From Hyphomicrobiales bacterium (GTDB taxonomy: Bacteria; Pseudomonadota; Alphaproteobacteria; Rhizobiales; Kaistiaceae), in contig JAFKJZ010000391.1 of assembly GCA_017305815.1 (NCBI GenBank), forward strand, positions 946 through 7,040: a stretch of DNA of 6,095 nt, given 5' to 3'. Both the position numbers and the translations under genes were made by a program. Below the pieces are notes generated by a model. That model worked only from the letters and a program-made list of their open reading frames with translations, had not been told where the DNA came from and did no database searches. Numbering within the stretch: position 1 is the stretch's first letter; the number at the start of each line of letters is the position of its first letter. Below, in pieces: positions 1-5,973 of the stretch.

Positions 1-387
1 GTCGAGTATCCGGCCGTCGCCGACTATCGCATTGTCGCGGCGATGGCGGCCGAAGCCGAGGCGATCGGCGCGCCGCATCATGTCGGCATCACCCGCTCCG
101 GCGACAGCGAATATACCGGCTGGGGCAAGCCCGGCCCGGGCGGCTACCTGCAGGACGAGCACAAGCAGATCATCGACTACTGGAGCCGGGCCGGCATCCT
201 CAATACCGACCGCGAGAGCGCGGCGATCCTGACCTTGTGCAGCCTCTATGGCCGGCGCGGCGGCTCCGTCTGCTCGGTCGGCGACAATGTCGTCACAGGC
301 GAGGCGCACAAGTCCGGCTCCGGCCAGAACAAGGCGATCCTCGTGGGCCTCGGCGCGCTCGCAAGATTGGGCGGGGCCGTCGCATGA
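1..387 (+). CDS. Nucleoside phosphorylase, uridine-phosphorylase-like (PNP/UDP family), C-terminal part
   Basis: This is the 3' end of a gene whose start lies before the window; frame 1 is open from base 1 to TGA at 385-387, giving 128 residues. The family (phosphorylase type I) cleaves nucleosides with phosphate to a free base and ribose-1-phosphate in the cytoplasm. From memory, the opening YPAVADY resembles E. coli Udp FPAVADF, followed by IGAPHHVGITRSGD against IGATTHVGVTASSD, and the ribose-binding block appears as LNTDRESAAILTLC (bases 199-240) against MNYEMESATLLTMC. The ribose-contacting Glu of that block is kept (214-216), but the preceding Glu-Met is Asp-Arg. The uracil-binding Gln and Arg of Udp align with Trp (121-123) and Lys (127-129). 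It therefore probably acts on a nucleoside other than uridine. It overlaps the ABC ATPase gene by ATGA, so it belongs to the same operon. Family assignment is firm; substrate is unknown. Confidence 0.88.
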   Translation, partial: VEYPAVADYRIVAAMAAEAEAIGAPHHVGITRSGDSEYTGWGKPGPGGYLQDEHKQIIDYWSRAGILNTDRESAAILTLCSLYGRRGGSVCSVGDNVVTGEAHKSGSGQNKAILVGLGALARLGGAVA

Positions 388-1481
388 CGGCGCCGCAACC
401 CATCCAGCTCCGCATCGACAACGTCTCGAAGACCTTCGGCGAGACCCGGGTGCTCGAGGATATCTCGATCGCGATTCCGAAGGGGGCCTTCGTCGCCCTG
501 CTGGGGCCGAGCGGCTGCGGCAAGTCCACGCTGCTGAAGCTGATCGCCGGTCTGGAAGCGCCGAGCGGTGGCAACATCGAGCTTGCCGGCGAGGCGCTGA
601 ACGGCGTTCCGGCGCACCGGCGCGACATCGGCGTCGTGTTCCAGAGCTACGCGCTGTTCCCGCACATGACGGTCAACCAGAACGTCCGCTTCGGCCTCGA
701 CATGCGCGACATGCCGAAGGCCGATGCGAAGCTTCGCGTCGAGGAGGCGCTGGAACTGGTCAAGCTCGGCGGCTATGGCGACCGCATGCCGTCGGAGCTT
801 TCCGGCGGCCAGCAGCAGCGCGTCGCGATTGCCCGCTCGCTCGCCATCCGTCCGCGCCTGCTGCTACTCGACGAGCCGCTCTCCAATCTCGACGCGGTGC
901 TGCGCAAGAGCGTACGCGTCGACATCCGCGAACTGCACGACCGGGTCGGCGCGACCACCGTGATGGTGACGCACGACCAGGAAGAGGCGATGAGCATGGC
1001 CGACAGCGTCGCCGTCATGTCGGGCGGCAGCATCCTGCAATTCGCGGCGCCGGAAGAGATCTACGAGCGGCCGGCGACCAGCTTCGTCGGCTCGTTCGTC
1101 GGCAGCCCCGCGGCGAACCTGCTGAAGCTGCATCCCCGCAGCGGCGGCGGCTGGCGTTTCGGCGAGATTGCCTGGAACCCGGAAGCCTCTGTCGAGGCGC
1201 GGCTGCAACTCGCTCGCCGCTTCGAGATCCTGGTCGGGCTTCGTCCCGAACAATTGTCGATCGTGGCAGTGGATGCGCCGGGGGCGATACCCGCCGAAGT
1301 GCGCTCGGCCGAATATCTCGGCGGCCACCGCCTCGTCCATCTCGACATTGGCGGCCAGCGCGCCTCCGTCGCGCTTCAGGGCAGGGCGCCGGAGACCGGC
1401 AGCGTCGTCGGCCTTCTGCCCGATCCCGGCTCGGTCATGCTGTTCGACGCCAATGGCGGCGCGCGGGTAGGGGACGCATGA
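384..1481 (+). CDS. ABC importer ATP-binding protein, MalK/UgpC type with TOBE-like C-terminal domain
   Basis: This is the cytoplasmic ATPase that powers uptake through an ABC importer. The 365 residues match the usual 350-370 of this class. The nucleotide-binding domain is complete: Walker A GPSGCGKST at 41-49, Q-loop Gln87 in VVFQSYALFPHMT, signature LSGGQ at 139-143, Walker B LLLLDEP at 159-165, D-loop SNLD at 167-170, and switch His197. After YERPATSFVGSFVGSPAANLL (about 235-255) comes a divergent C-terminal region of about 110 residues, expected to be the TOBE regulatory domain of sugar, glycerol-phosphate and polyamine importers. The start at 384 overlaps the phosphorylase stop as ATGA; an open frame further upstream lies inside the phosphorylase gene and is not needed. 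No permease or binding-protein gene is in the window, so they are presumably upstream. Substrate cannot be told from an ATPase; the neighbours suggest a nucleoside or N-glycoside. Confidence 0.95.
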   Translation: MTAPQPIQLRIDNVSKTFGETRVLEDISIAIPKGAFVALLGPSGCGKSTLLKLIAGLEAPSGGNIELAGEALNGVPAHRRDIGVVFQSYALFPHMTVNQNVRFGLDMRDMPKADAKLRVEEALELVKLGGYGDRMPSELSGGQQQRVAIARSLAIRPRLLLLDEPLSNLDAVLRKSVRVDIRELHDRVGATTVMVTHDQEEAMSMADSVAVMSGGSILQFAAPEEIYERPATSFVGSFVGSPAANLLKLHPRSGGGWRFGEIAWNPEASVEARLQLARRFEILVGLRPEQLSIVAVDAPGAIPAEVRSAEYLGGHRLVHLDIGGQRASVALQGRAPETGSVVGLLPDPGSVMLFDANGGARVGDA

Positions 1482-2416
1482 GCATGCCGCATGTCTATTG
1501 CATGGGCCCGCTGGTGCTCGACCGTGTGCTCGAACTAGACCGGCTGCCCGGTCCCGACGACAAGGTCTTCATCGGCGGCAAGCGCGAGGCCGCCGGCGGT
1601 CCGCCGCGCAACAGCGCCATGGCGCTGGTCGGCTGGGGCACGCGCGTCTCGGTCGTCTCCGTCATCGGCGACGACGCCGTCGGCATGACGCTGCTGGCGC
1701 GCGTCAACGAGGCTGGCATCGGCTCCGAGGCGATCGAGATCGTGCCGGACCTCGCCACCGGCGCGACCATCATCCTGGTCGATCCGAATGGCGAGCGGGC
1801 GATCCTGATCGATCCGATCCCCGAGCCGGTGCTGGCGACCATCGGCTCGAGGCTCCAGCCTGCCGCCGGCGACGTCGTGACGTCGAACCTGTTCCACCCG
1901 CAAGCCGTGCCGGCGGTGCTCGCCCGGGCGCGGGCCGCCGGGGCGAAGACGGTGCTCGATGTCGAATGGCCGGAACTGCAGCGCTGGGGCTGGGATGCCG
2001 CCCGCGCCGCAATTGCCTCGGCCGACATCGTCACCACCAACAGCCAGATCCTGCGCGCCTTCGCCGAAGACAAGGGCATCGAGCCCGATATCGACGCGGC
2101 GCTTGCGCTCGCAAGATCGCTGCAGGTCGACGGTAACGCCATCTGCGTGACGCTCGGTGCGCAGGGCGTTGTCGCCGCCAAGGGCGAGGAGGCCTTCCGC
2201 ATAGCCGCGCTGCCGGTGAAGCCGCGCGACACCACCGGGGCCAGCGACCGGTTCCTCGCCGGCCTGGTCCATGCGCTGCTCGGCGGCGCTTCCTTTGATC
2301 TGGCGCTGCGCCAGGCCGTCGCTGCCGCCGGCGTCTATCTCGGCGGCGGCGAGACGGACTGGAAGACCGTGCAGGCGGCGGCTCGCACGCTGAAGAACGA
2401 GCCAGTTGGAGTTTGA
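1478..2416 (+). CDS. PfkB-family (ribokinase-like) carbohydrate or nucleoside kinase
   Basis: This cytoplasmic kinase has 312 residues, normal for the PfkB family, whose members phosphorylate sugars or nucleosides with ATP. Near the N terminus are a GPLVLDRV strand and the substrate-side signature AGGPPRN at 39-45 (family GG..N, with Asn45 kept), then VVSVIGDDAVG. The ATP/anion-hole signature near the C terminus is DTTGASDRF at 251-259. The catalytic base Asp257 is kept, but the usual GAGD reads GASD and the following Ala is Arg. The start at 1478 overlaps the ATPase stop as ATGA. A purine run AGGGGA at 1469-1474 lies only 3 bases before this ATG but 9 bases before a second in-frame ATG at 1484, so the protein may be two residues shorter. 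In E. coli the kinase YegV neighbours the glycohydrolase homologue YegU, the same pairing as here. Expected substrate is ribose, another pentose or a nucleoside released by the pathway (inference). Confidence 0.92.
   Translation: MSMPHVYCMGPLVLDRVLELDRLPGPDDKVFIGGKREAAGGPPRNSAMALVGWGTRVSVVSVIGDDAVGMTLLARVNEAGIGSEAIEIVPDLATGATIILVDPNGERAILIDPIPEPVLATIGSRLQPAAGDVVTSNLFHPQAVPAVLARARAAGAKTVLDVEWPELQRWGWDAARAAIASADIVTTNSQILRAFAEDKGIEPDIDAALALARSLQVDGNAICVTLGAQGVVAAKGEEAFRIAALPVKPRDTTGASDRFLAGLVHALLGGASFDLALRQAVAAAGVYLGGGETDWKTVQAAARTLKNEPVGV
2408..2411 (+). promoter_or_regulatory. Ribosome binding site GGAG for the ADP-ribosylglycohydrolase gene
   Basis: GGAG lies inside the last codons of the kinase gene and ends 9 bases before ATG 2421. 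It supports ATG 2421 over the in-frame TTG at 2406, which overlaps the GGAG region itself. Two further in-frame ATGs follow at 2427 and 2430 with less suitable spacing. Confidence 0.55.
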
Positions 2417-2420
2417 TGGA

Positions 2421-3497
2421 ATGACGATGATGGCAAACCTGCCGCTTTCCGAGCGTATCGGCCGCGTCTTCGCCGGCGCCTGCGTCGGCGACGCGCTGGG
2501 GGCAGCGACCGAATGCATGCATCCCGACGAGGTGCTTGCCGTGTTCGGCGGCCCGGTGCGCGAGCTGCGCGATCCGCCGCCGCGCGCCCAGTTCGCGCTC
2601 GGTCTCGCCCGGGGCAAGCTGACCGACGACGCCACCCAGATGCTGGCCATGGCGCGCCGGCTGATCGCCGCGAACGGCCGGCCGACGGTCGCCGACGCGG
2701 TCGACGGCATCCTCGACTGGGCTTCCGACGAGGAGGTGTTCCGCCGCTTTGCCGGGCCGACGACGCGGCTCGCCGTCGAGCAGCTTCGCGCCGGCGTCGA
2801 GCCTGCCATCGTCGCCAGCCCCGCCGTCTATTCCTGCACTTACGGCACGTCGAATGGCGGCGCGATGCGGGCGCCGGCCGCCGGCTGCGCCCGTCCCGGC
2901 GATCCCGTCGGCGCGGCCGAACTCGCCGCGGTCCTGTCGGCGCCGACCCACAACACCCAGATCGCCTATGCCGGCGCCGGCGCTGTCGCCGCCTCGATCG
3001 CGGTCGGGCTCACATCGGGCCTGACGGGTGGCGCCGCCGAAGCGGCGATGATCGAGGCGGCGCATCGTGGCATCGTGGCAGGCGAAGCTTATGCCCGCAC
3101 CAATGGCCGCGTCGTCGGCGGGCCGGGCATCCGGCGCCGCCTCGATCTCGCGGTCGGCATCGGCGAGGCCCATCGCGGCGATCTCGCGGGAGCCGCGGCC
3201 GAGCTGACCGACGTCGTCGGCAATGGCGTCGCCATGGCCGAGGCCGTGCCGCATGCCTTTGGGCTCGTCATTGCCGCCAGCGGCAATCCGTGGGAAGCGA
3301 TCGTCGCCGCCGTCAATGGCGGCAATGACAGCGACACGATCGCCATGATCGCCGGCGCGGTGGCGGCCGCATGGTGGCAGGATGGCGAGGCGGTTCCGCC
3401 CGCTATACTGGCCGAGGTCGAGAGCGCCAACGGGCTCGACCTCCGGCAGTTTGCCAATGCGTTCACCGCCGCCCTGTTTCCCGGAAAGGCCGCCTGA
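2421..3497 (+). CDS. ADP-ribosylglycohydrolase (DraG/ARH) family protein, YegU-like
   Basis: The protein has 358 residues of the all-helical DraG/ARH fold, a dinuclear-metal enzyme class that cleaves glycosidic bonds to ADP-ribose or related ribosides. Metal-site motifs are in order: GDALGAATE at 23-31 with Glu31; LTDDATQM at 67-74, where Thr68, Asp69 and Asp70 match the first ligand set (the usual TDDT is TDDA); and GGNDSDTIA at 300-308 with Asp303, Asp305 and Thr306. From memory it follows E. coli YegU closely through the middle: GPTTRLA for GPTSKIA, SNGGAMR for TNGAAMR, SAPTHN for SSPTHK, and a VGNG...EAVPHA block for VGAG...ESVPCA. This, plus the adjacent PfkB kinase and transporter ATPase, points to a catabolic YegU-like role rather than control of nitrogenase. 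It starts 4 bases after the kinase stop. The active site looks intact; the true substrate is unknown and may be a nucleoside or N-riboside. Confidence 0.92.
   Translation: MTMMANLPLSERIGRVFAGACVGDALGAATECMHPDEVLAVFGGPVRELRDPPPRAQFALGLARGKLTDDATQMLAMARRLIAANGRPTVADAVDGILDWASDEEVFRRFAGPTTRLAVEQLRAGVEPAIVASPAVYSCTYGTSNGGAMRAPAAGCARPGDPVGAAELAAVLSAPTHNTQIAYAGAGAVAASIAVGLTSGLTGGAAEAAMIEAAHRGIVAGEAYARTNGRVVGGPGIRRRLDLAVGIGEAHRGDLAGAAAELTDVVGNGVAMAEAVPHAFGLVIAASGNPWEAIVAAVNGGNDSDTIAMIAGAVAAAWWQDGEAVPPAILAEVESANGLDLRQFANAFTAALFPGKAA
3483..3489 (+). promoter_or_regulatory. Ribosome binding site GGAAAGG for the creatininase-family gene
   Basis: The purine run GGAAAGG in the last codons of the glycohydrolase gene ends 10 bases before ATG 3500. 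It fixes that start over the much longer open frame upstream, which overlaps the glycohydrolase gene. Confidence 0.5.
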
Positions 3498-3499
3498 CC

Positions 3500-4321
3500 A
3501 TGACATATGCCACCCTGCCTGCCTCGCGCCTATGGACGGAACTGACGACGGTCGAGGCGGCGGCGCTGCCGCCCGAGACCGTGGCGTTGCTGCCGGTCTC
3601 CGCCGTCGAGCAGCACGGCCCGCACATGCCGCTCGGCACCGACGCCTATATCAATCGCGGCATTCTCGCGCGCATGCTCGAGCTTCTGCCCAGCGACGTG
3701 CCGGTGCTGATCCTGCCCGAACAGACGGTCGGCACTTCGCAGGAACATCTCGATTTCGCTGGCAGCCTGTCGCAGACACCGACGCGGCTGATGCAGATCT
3801 GGACGGAACTGCTCGCCTGCCTCGCCAACACGCCGGTCCGCCGGCTGCTCATCTTCAACAGCCATGGCGGGCAGTCGGGCCTGCTCGCGCCCGTCACCCT
3901 CGATCTGCGCGTGAAGCACGGCTTCTTCGCCGCCTACGCCTCCTGGTTCGATGGCGGCTATCCCGAGGGTCTCTTCACCGATGAGGAGATCGTCCATGGC
4001 ATGCATGCCGGGGCGATCGAGACCAGCCTGATGCTGCACCTGCGGCCTGATCTCGTGCGCATGCCGTTCAGCGACAATTTCGCCTCGCGCTCGATCGCGC
4101 TCGATACCGTGGTCAGCCAGTTCTCCGCGAATCCCGGCGGCGGGCGGATGGGCGGCTTCGGCTGGAAGGCGCAGGACCTGCAGCCGAGCGGCGCGACCGG
4201 CGACGCCTCCATTGCCACGGCCGAAAAGGGACGTCTGCTGCTCGATCACCTCGCGACCAAGCTGGCGACGCTGATCGCCGATATCGGCAAGGTCGCGCCC
4301 GTCTATGGCGATGGCCGTTGA
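3500..4321 (+). CDS. Creatininase-family amidohydrolase
   Basis: The protein has 273 residues, close to the usual 240-270. The family comprises metal-dependent cytoplasmic hydrolases of C-N amide or lactam bonds; known members include creatinine amidohydrolase, the Fapy deformylase ArfB of archaeal flavin synthesis, the mycofactocin peptidase MftE and 3-dehydro-scyllo-inosose hydrolase. Signature blocks are present: VEQHGPHMPLGTD at 36-48 with metal ligands Glu37, His39 and Asp48; GTSQEH followed by FAGSLS (family G.S.EH..FPGT); FNSHGGQ at 119-125 with His122, where the usual final Asn is Gln; and HAGAIETS at 169-176 with Glu174. No signal peptide is seen. It starts 2 bases after the glycohydrolase stop and is the last gene of the operon, before a hairpin. 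Context suggests it opens an amide or ring bond in the imported substrate or its aglycone. That is inference; true creatininase activity is not implied. Confidence 0.93.
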   Translation: MTYATLPASRLWTELTTVEAAALPPETVALLPVSAVEQHGPHMPLGTDAYINRGILARMLELLPSDVPVLILPEQTVGTSQEHLDFAGSLSQTPTRLMQIWTELLACLANTPVRRLLIFNSHGGQSGLLAPVTLDLRVKHGFFAAYASWFDGGYPEGLFTDEEIVHGMHAGAIETSLMLHLRPDLVRMPFSDNFASRSIALDTVVSQFSANPGGGRMGGFGWKAQDLQPSGATGDASIATAEKGRLLLDHLATKLATLIADIGKVAPVYGDGR

Positions 4322-4332
4322 GGCAATGAGAA

Positions 4333-4372
4333 GGGGGCGCCCGGCGAAAGGAGAGTTACGCCGGACGCCCCC
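4333..4372. terminator. GC-rich hairpin between convergent genes, probable bidirectional terminator
   Basis: Arms 4333-4346 and 4359-4372 pair over 14 positions with a single C/A mismatch (4340 with 4365), around a 12-base loop at 4347-4358. It lies 11 bases after the creatininase-family stop and 26 bases past the end of the convergent DUF3309 gene, the expected place for a shared terminator. Neither strand has a clear run of T after the stem (the minus strand has only CTTCTCATT), so this is not a classical intrinsic terminator. The strength of the stem and its position carry the call. Confidence 0.65.
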
Positions 4373-4398
4373 GATGGATTCAGTCTGTAGTGCGGAAG

Positions 4399-4551
4399 CT
4401 AGATCCGGCCGAGCAGCAGCAGCACCAGAAGGATGATCAGGATCAGGCCGAGGCCGCCGCTGGGGTAGTAGCCCCAGCCGGAACTGTAGGGCCAGCTCGG
4501 CAGCGCCGCGATCAGCAGGATCACGATCAGGATGAGAAGTATCGTGCTCAT
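4399..4551 (-). CDS. Small hydrophobic membrane protein, DUF3309 type
   Basis: This 50-residue protein reads ATG at 4551 to TAG at 4399-4401. It has a hydrophobic N-terminal segment (residues 4-17, Ile/Leu rich), a conserved centre ALPSWPYSSGWGYYPSGG at 16-33, and a second hydrophobic segment (34-47) ending LLGRI. From memory this is the pattern of DUF3309, a family of about 50 residues common in proteobacteria with no established function. Two short membrane helices joined by a Trp/Tyr/Pro-rich turn are predicted. GGGGAG (4557-4562 on the plus strand) precedes the start by 5 bases. It lies 107 bases beyond the MFS stop on the same strand, so it may be transcribed separately or by read-through. 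An open frame that starts further upstream merely reads into the MFS gene and is not the protein. Confidence 0.87.
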   Translation of the reverse strand: MSTILLILIVILLIAALPSWPYSSGWGYYPSGGLGLILIILLVLLLLGRI

Positions 4552-4556
4552 GTCAG

Positions 4557-4562
4557 CTCCCC
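4557..4562 (-). promoter_or_regulatory. Ribosome binding site GGGGAG for the DUF3309 gene
   Basis: On the minus strand GGGGAG is followed by five bases (CTGAC) and ATG. This good site supports translation of the 50-residue gene and fixes its start at 4551. Confidence 0.6.
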
Positions 4563-4610
4563 GTTTGGACGTTCGACAATCCAATGCGGGGCGCGCAATC
4601 CGGTTCCGTG

Positions 4611-4657
4611 CGGGAGGGGCGGCGACGTTGTCGAGCCCTCCCGTCCGGGCATTTTTT
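4611..4657. terminator. Inverted repeat with T tract after the MFS gene, possible terminator
   Basis: CGGGAGGG (4611-4618) and CCCTCCCG (4636-4643) are perfect 8-base complements. Inside them CGAC (4623-4626) and GTCG (4630-4633) can form a second short stem with loop GTT. A run of six T (4652-4657) follows on the plus strand, immediately after a competing small hairpin GCCC (4635-4638) with GGGC (4647-4650). With its T tract, the element suits termination of plus-strand transcription that would run antisense into the MFS gene. On the minus strand it lies just after the MFS stop without a T tract. This fills most of the 107-base gap between the two minus-strand genes. Confidence 0.4.
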
Positions 4658-4658
4658 C

Positions 4659-5900
4659 TTAGGTCCGGCCGTCGAGATGGCGGGCGCGGCGCAGATCCGG
4701 GAAGAAGCGGGACCATAGTGCCGCGATCGCCACGGTGCCGGCGCCACCGATGACCACGGCGGCGACGGCGCCAAAGGCGGCGGCCGACATGCCGGCCCGG
4801 AACTCGCCGAGCTCGTTGGAAGCGCCGACGAACACCATGTTGACGGCGTTCACCCGGCCGCGCACGGCGTCCGGCGTCCAGAGCTGGATGAGCGTCTCGC
4901 GGATATAGACGCTGACCATGTCGCTGGCGCCCATCAGCACGAGCGCGACGACCGAGAGCCAGACGATGCTGGACAGGCCGAAGACGATGGTGGTGAGGCC
5001 GAACATCGTCACGAAGGCGAAAAGCAGCAGGCCGGCGTGGTTGCGGATCGGATGGAAGGCGAGCCAGGCCGCCACCGTCAGCGCGCCGACGGCGGGTGCG
5101 GCGCGCAGCAGGCCGAGACCCCACGGCCCGACCTCGAGGATGTCGCGGGCGAATACCGGCATCAGCGCCGTGGCGCCGCCGAGCAGCACGGCGAAGAGGT
5201 CGAGCGAGATCGCGCCGAGCACGATCTTCTCCTTCCAGACATAGCGGAAGCCGGCGATCACCGTTTCCCAGCTCGCCTTGTCGCCGAGGATCTTCTGGGC
5301 CGGCTTCGGCACCAGCAGGATGAGGATCGCGCCGAGGATCATCATGACCAGCGCGACGCCATAGGAGGCTTCCGGCGCGACGCCGTAGAGCAGGCCGCCG
5401 GCGACCGGGCCGACGATGGTGGCGATCTGCCAGGCAGACGAGTTCCAGGCGATGGCGCTGGCGAGGTCCTGCGTCGGCACCAGGTTGGGCGCGAGCGATT
5501 GCTGCGCCGGCCCCATGAAGGCGCGGACGATGCCGAAGAAAAGCAGCACGCCGAAGACGATGGTAACCCGCTCGCTGCCCGAGACGGTGAAGGCGAGCAG
5601 CGCCAGCACGGCGAGCGCCTCGCCGGCGAGGCAGAGCGCCATGATCATGCGCCGGTTGTAGCGGTCGGCGACCGAGCCGGTGACTAGCACCAGGAGCAGC
5701 GCCGGCAGGAACTGCACCAGGCCGATCAGGCCGAGATCGAACGGATCGCGCGTCAGGTCATAGACCTGGCAGCCGACCGAGACGCTGACGATGTTGACCG
5801 CGAAGGTCGCGCAGAGGCGGGACAGCCAATAGAAGAGAAATCCGCGATGCTGAAAGGCGCCAAAGCTCTTGCGCCGGTGTGCGGCCGTTGTGTCGGGCAT
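4659..5900 (-). CDS. MFS transporter, MFS_3/EntS-like (DHA3-type) efflux family
   Basis: This inner-membrane transporter has 413 residues, ATG at 5900 to TAA at 4659-4661. About twelve hydrophobic stretches are visible, for example around residues 27-47, 57-75, 86-105, 112-128, 158-174, 181-197, 227-248, 263-282, 289-308, 312-330 and 370-396. The major-facilitator motif A GSVADRYNRR is at 75-84 after the second helix. The N-terminal LTRDPFDLGLIGLVQFLP and central AFMGPAQQSLAPNLVP blocks are typical of MFS_3 proteins, which include the enterobactin exporter EntS and macrolide exporters. Proton-driven export of a small molecule is expected; substrate unknown. An open frame runs 52 residues further upstream, but that extension is Arg/Pro rich and unlike an MFS N terminus, so the Met before PDTTAAHRRK was chosen. 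No good ribosome binding site precedes it. Nothing ties it to the convergent operon. Confidence 0.93.
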   Translation of the reverse strand: MPDTTAAHRRKSFGAFQHRGFLFYWLSRLCATFAVNIVSVSVGCQVYDLTRDPFDLGLIGLVQFLPALLLVLVTGSVADRYNRRMIMALCLAGEALAVLALLAFTVSGSERVTIVFGVLLFFGIVRAFMGPAQQSLAPNLVPTQDLASAIAWNSSAWQIATIVGPVAGGLLYGVAPEASYGVALVMMILGAILILLVPKPAQKILGDKASWETVIAGFRYVWKEKIVLGAISLDLFAVLLGGATALMPVFARDILEVGPWGLGLLRAAPAVGALTVAAWLAFHPIRNHAGLLLFAFVTMFGLTTIVFGLSSIVWLSVVALVLMGASDMVSVYIRETLIQLWTPDAVRGRVNAVNMVFVGASNELGEFRAGMSAAAFGAVAAVVIGGAGTVAIAALWSRFFPDLRRARHLDGRT

Positions 5901-5908
5901 GAAATGCG

Positions 5909-5922
5909 GAGGTCCAGACCTC
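5909..5922. repeat. Perfect inverted repeat just upstream of the MFS start codon
   Basis: GAGGTC, CA, GACCTC forms a perfect 6+2+6 palindrome that ends 8 bases before the MFS start codon. As DNA it could be an operator. As RNA it could fold with five pairs and a CUGG loop, hiding the only GAGG in the leader. No regulator gene is visible in the window. Confidence 0.45.
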
Positions 5923-5973
5923 GGTTCGGCAGGATGCGGCCCGGGGGATGGGCGGCGGGGGGAAGAATGCCTG

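Noticed and set aside
248..1477. The kinase reading frame stays open for about 410 codons upstream of its start, which could suggest a large fusion protein.
   Set aside because: The upstream stretch overlaps the phosphorylase and the clear ABC ATPase in another frame and translates to Arg/Pro/Ala-rich sequence without domain motifs, typical of shadow frames in GC-rich DNA.
356..2118. The 13-base string GCGCTCGCAAGAT occurs near 356 and again near 2106.
   Set aside because: Both copies lie in coding sequence and encode Ala-Leu-Ala-Arg type helices in the same codon phase; a single dispersed pair is best explained by chance and codon preference.
1495..3506. Long open frames on the minus strand opposite the kinase and glycohydrolase genes.
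   Set aside because: They are antisense to genes with intact catalytic motifs, are low in complexity, and have no recognisable domain or start signal.
1..4321. Interpretation of the glycohydrolase, kinase and ABC ATPase genes as a phage-defence or toxin-antitoxin module.
   Set aside because: No toxin, ADP-ribosyltransferase, nuclease or sensor gene is seen, and the phosphorylase, kinase and importer ATPase fit catabolism better.
5037..5687. A 216-codon plus-strand open frame inside the MFS gene.
   Set aside because: It is antisense to a clear 12-helix transporter and consists of Arg/Asp/Glu/Gly-rich sequence typical of a complement-strand shadow.
5943..5962. A G-rich stretch on the plus strand with runs of five, three and six G, considered as a G-quadruplex.
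   Set aside because: Only three separated runs of three or more G are present, so a three-layer quadruplex does not form without splitting a run; in this GC-rich region it is weak evidence.
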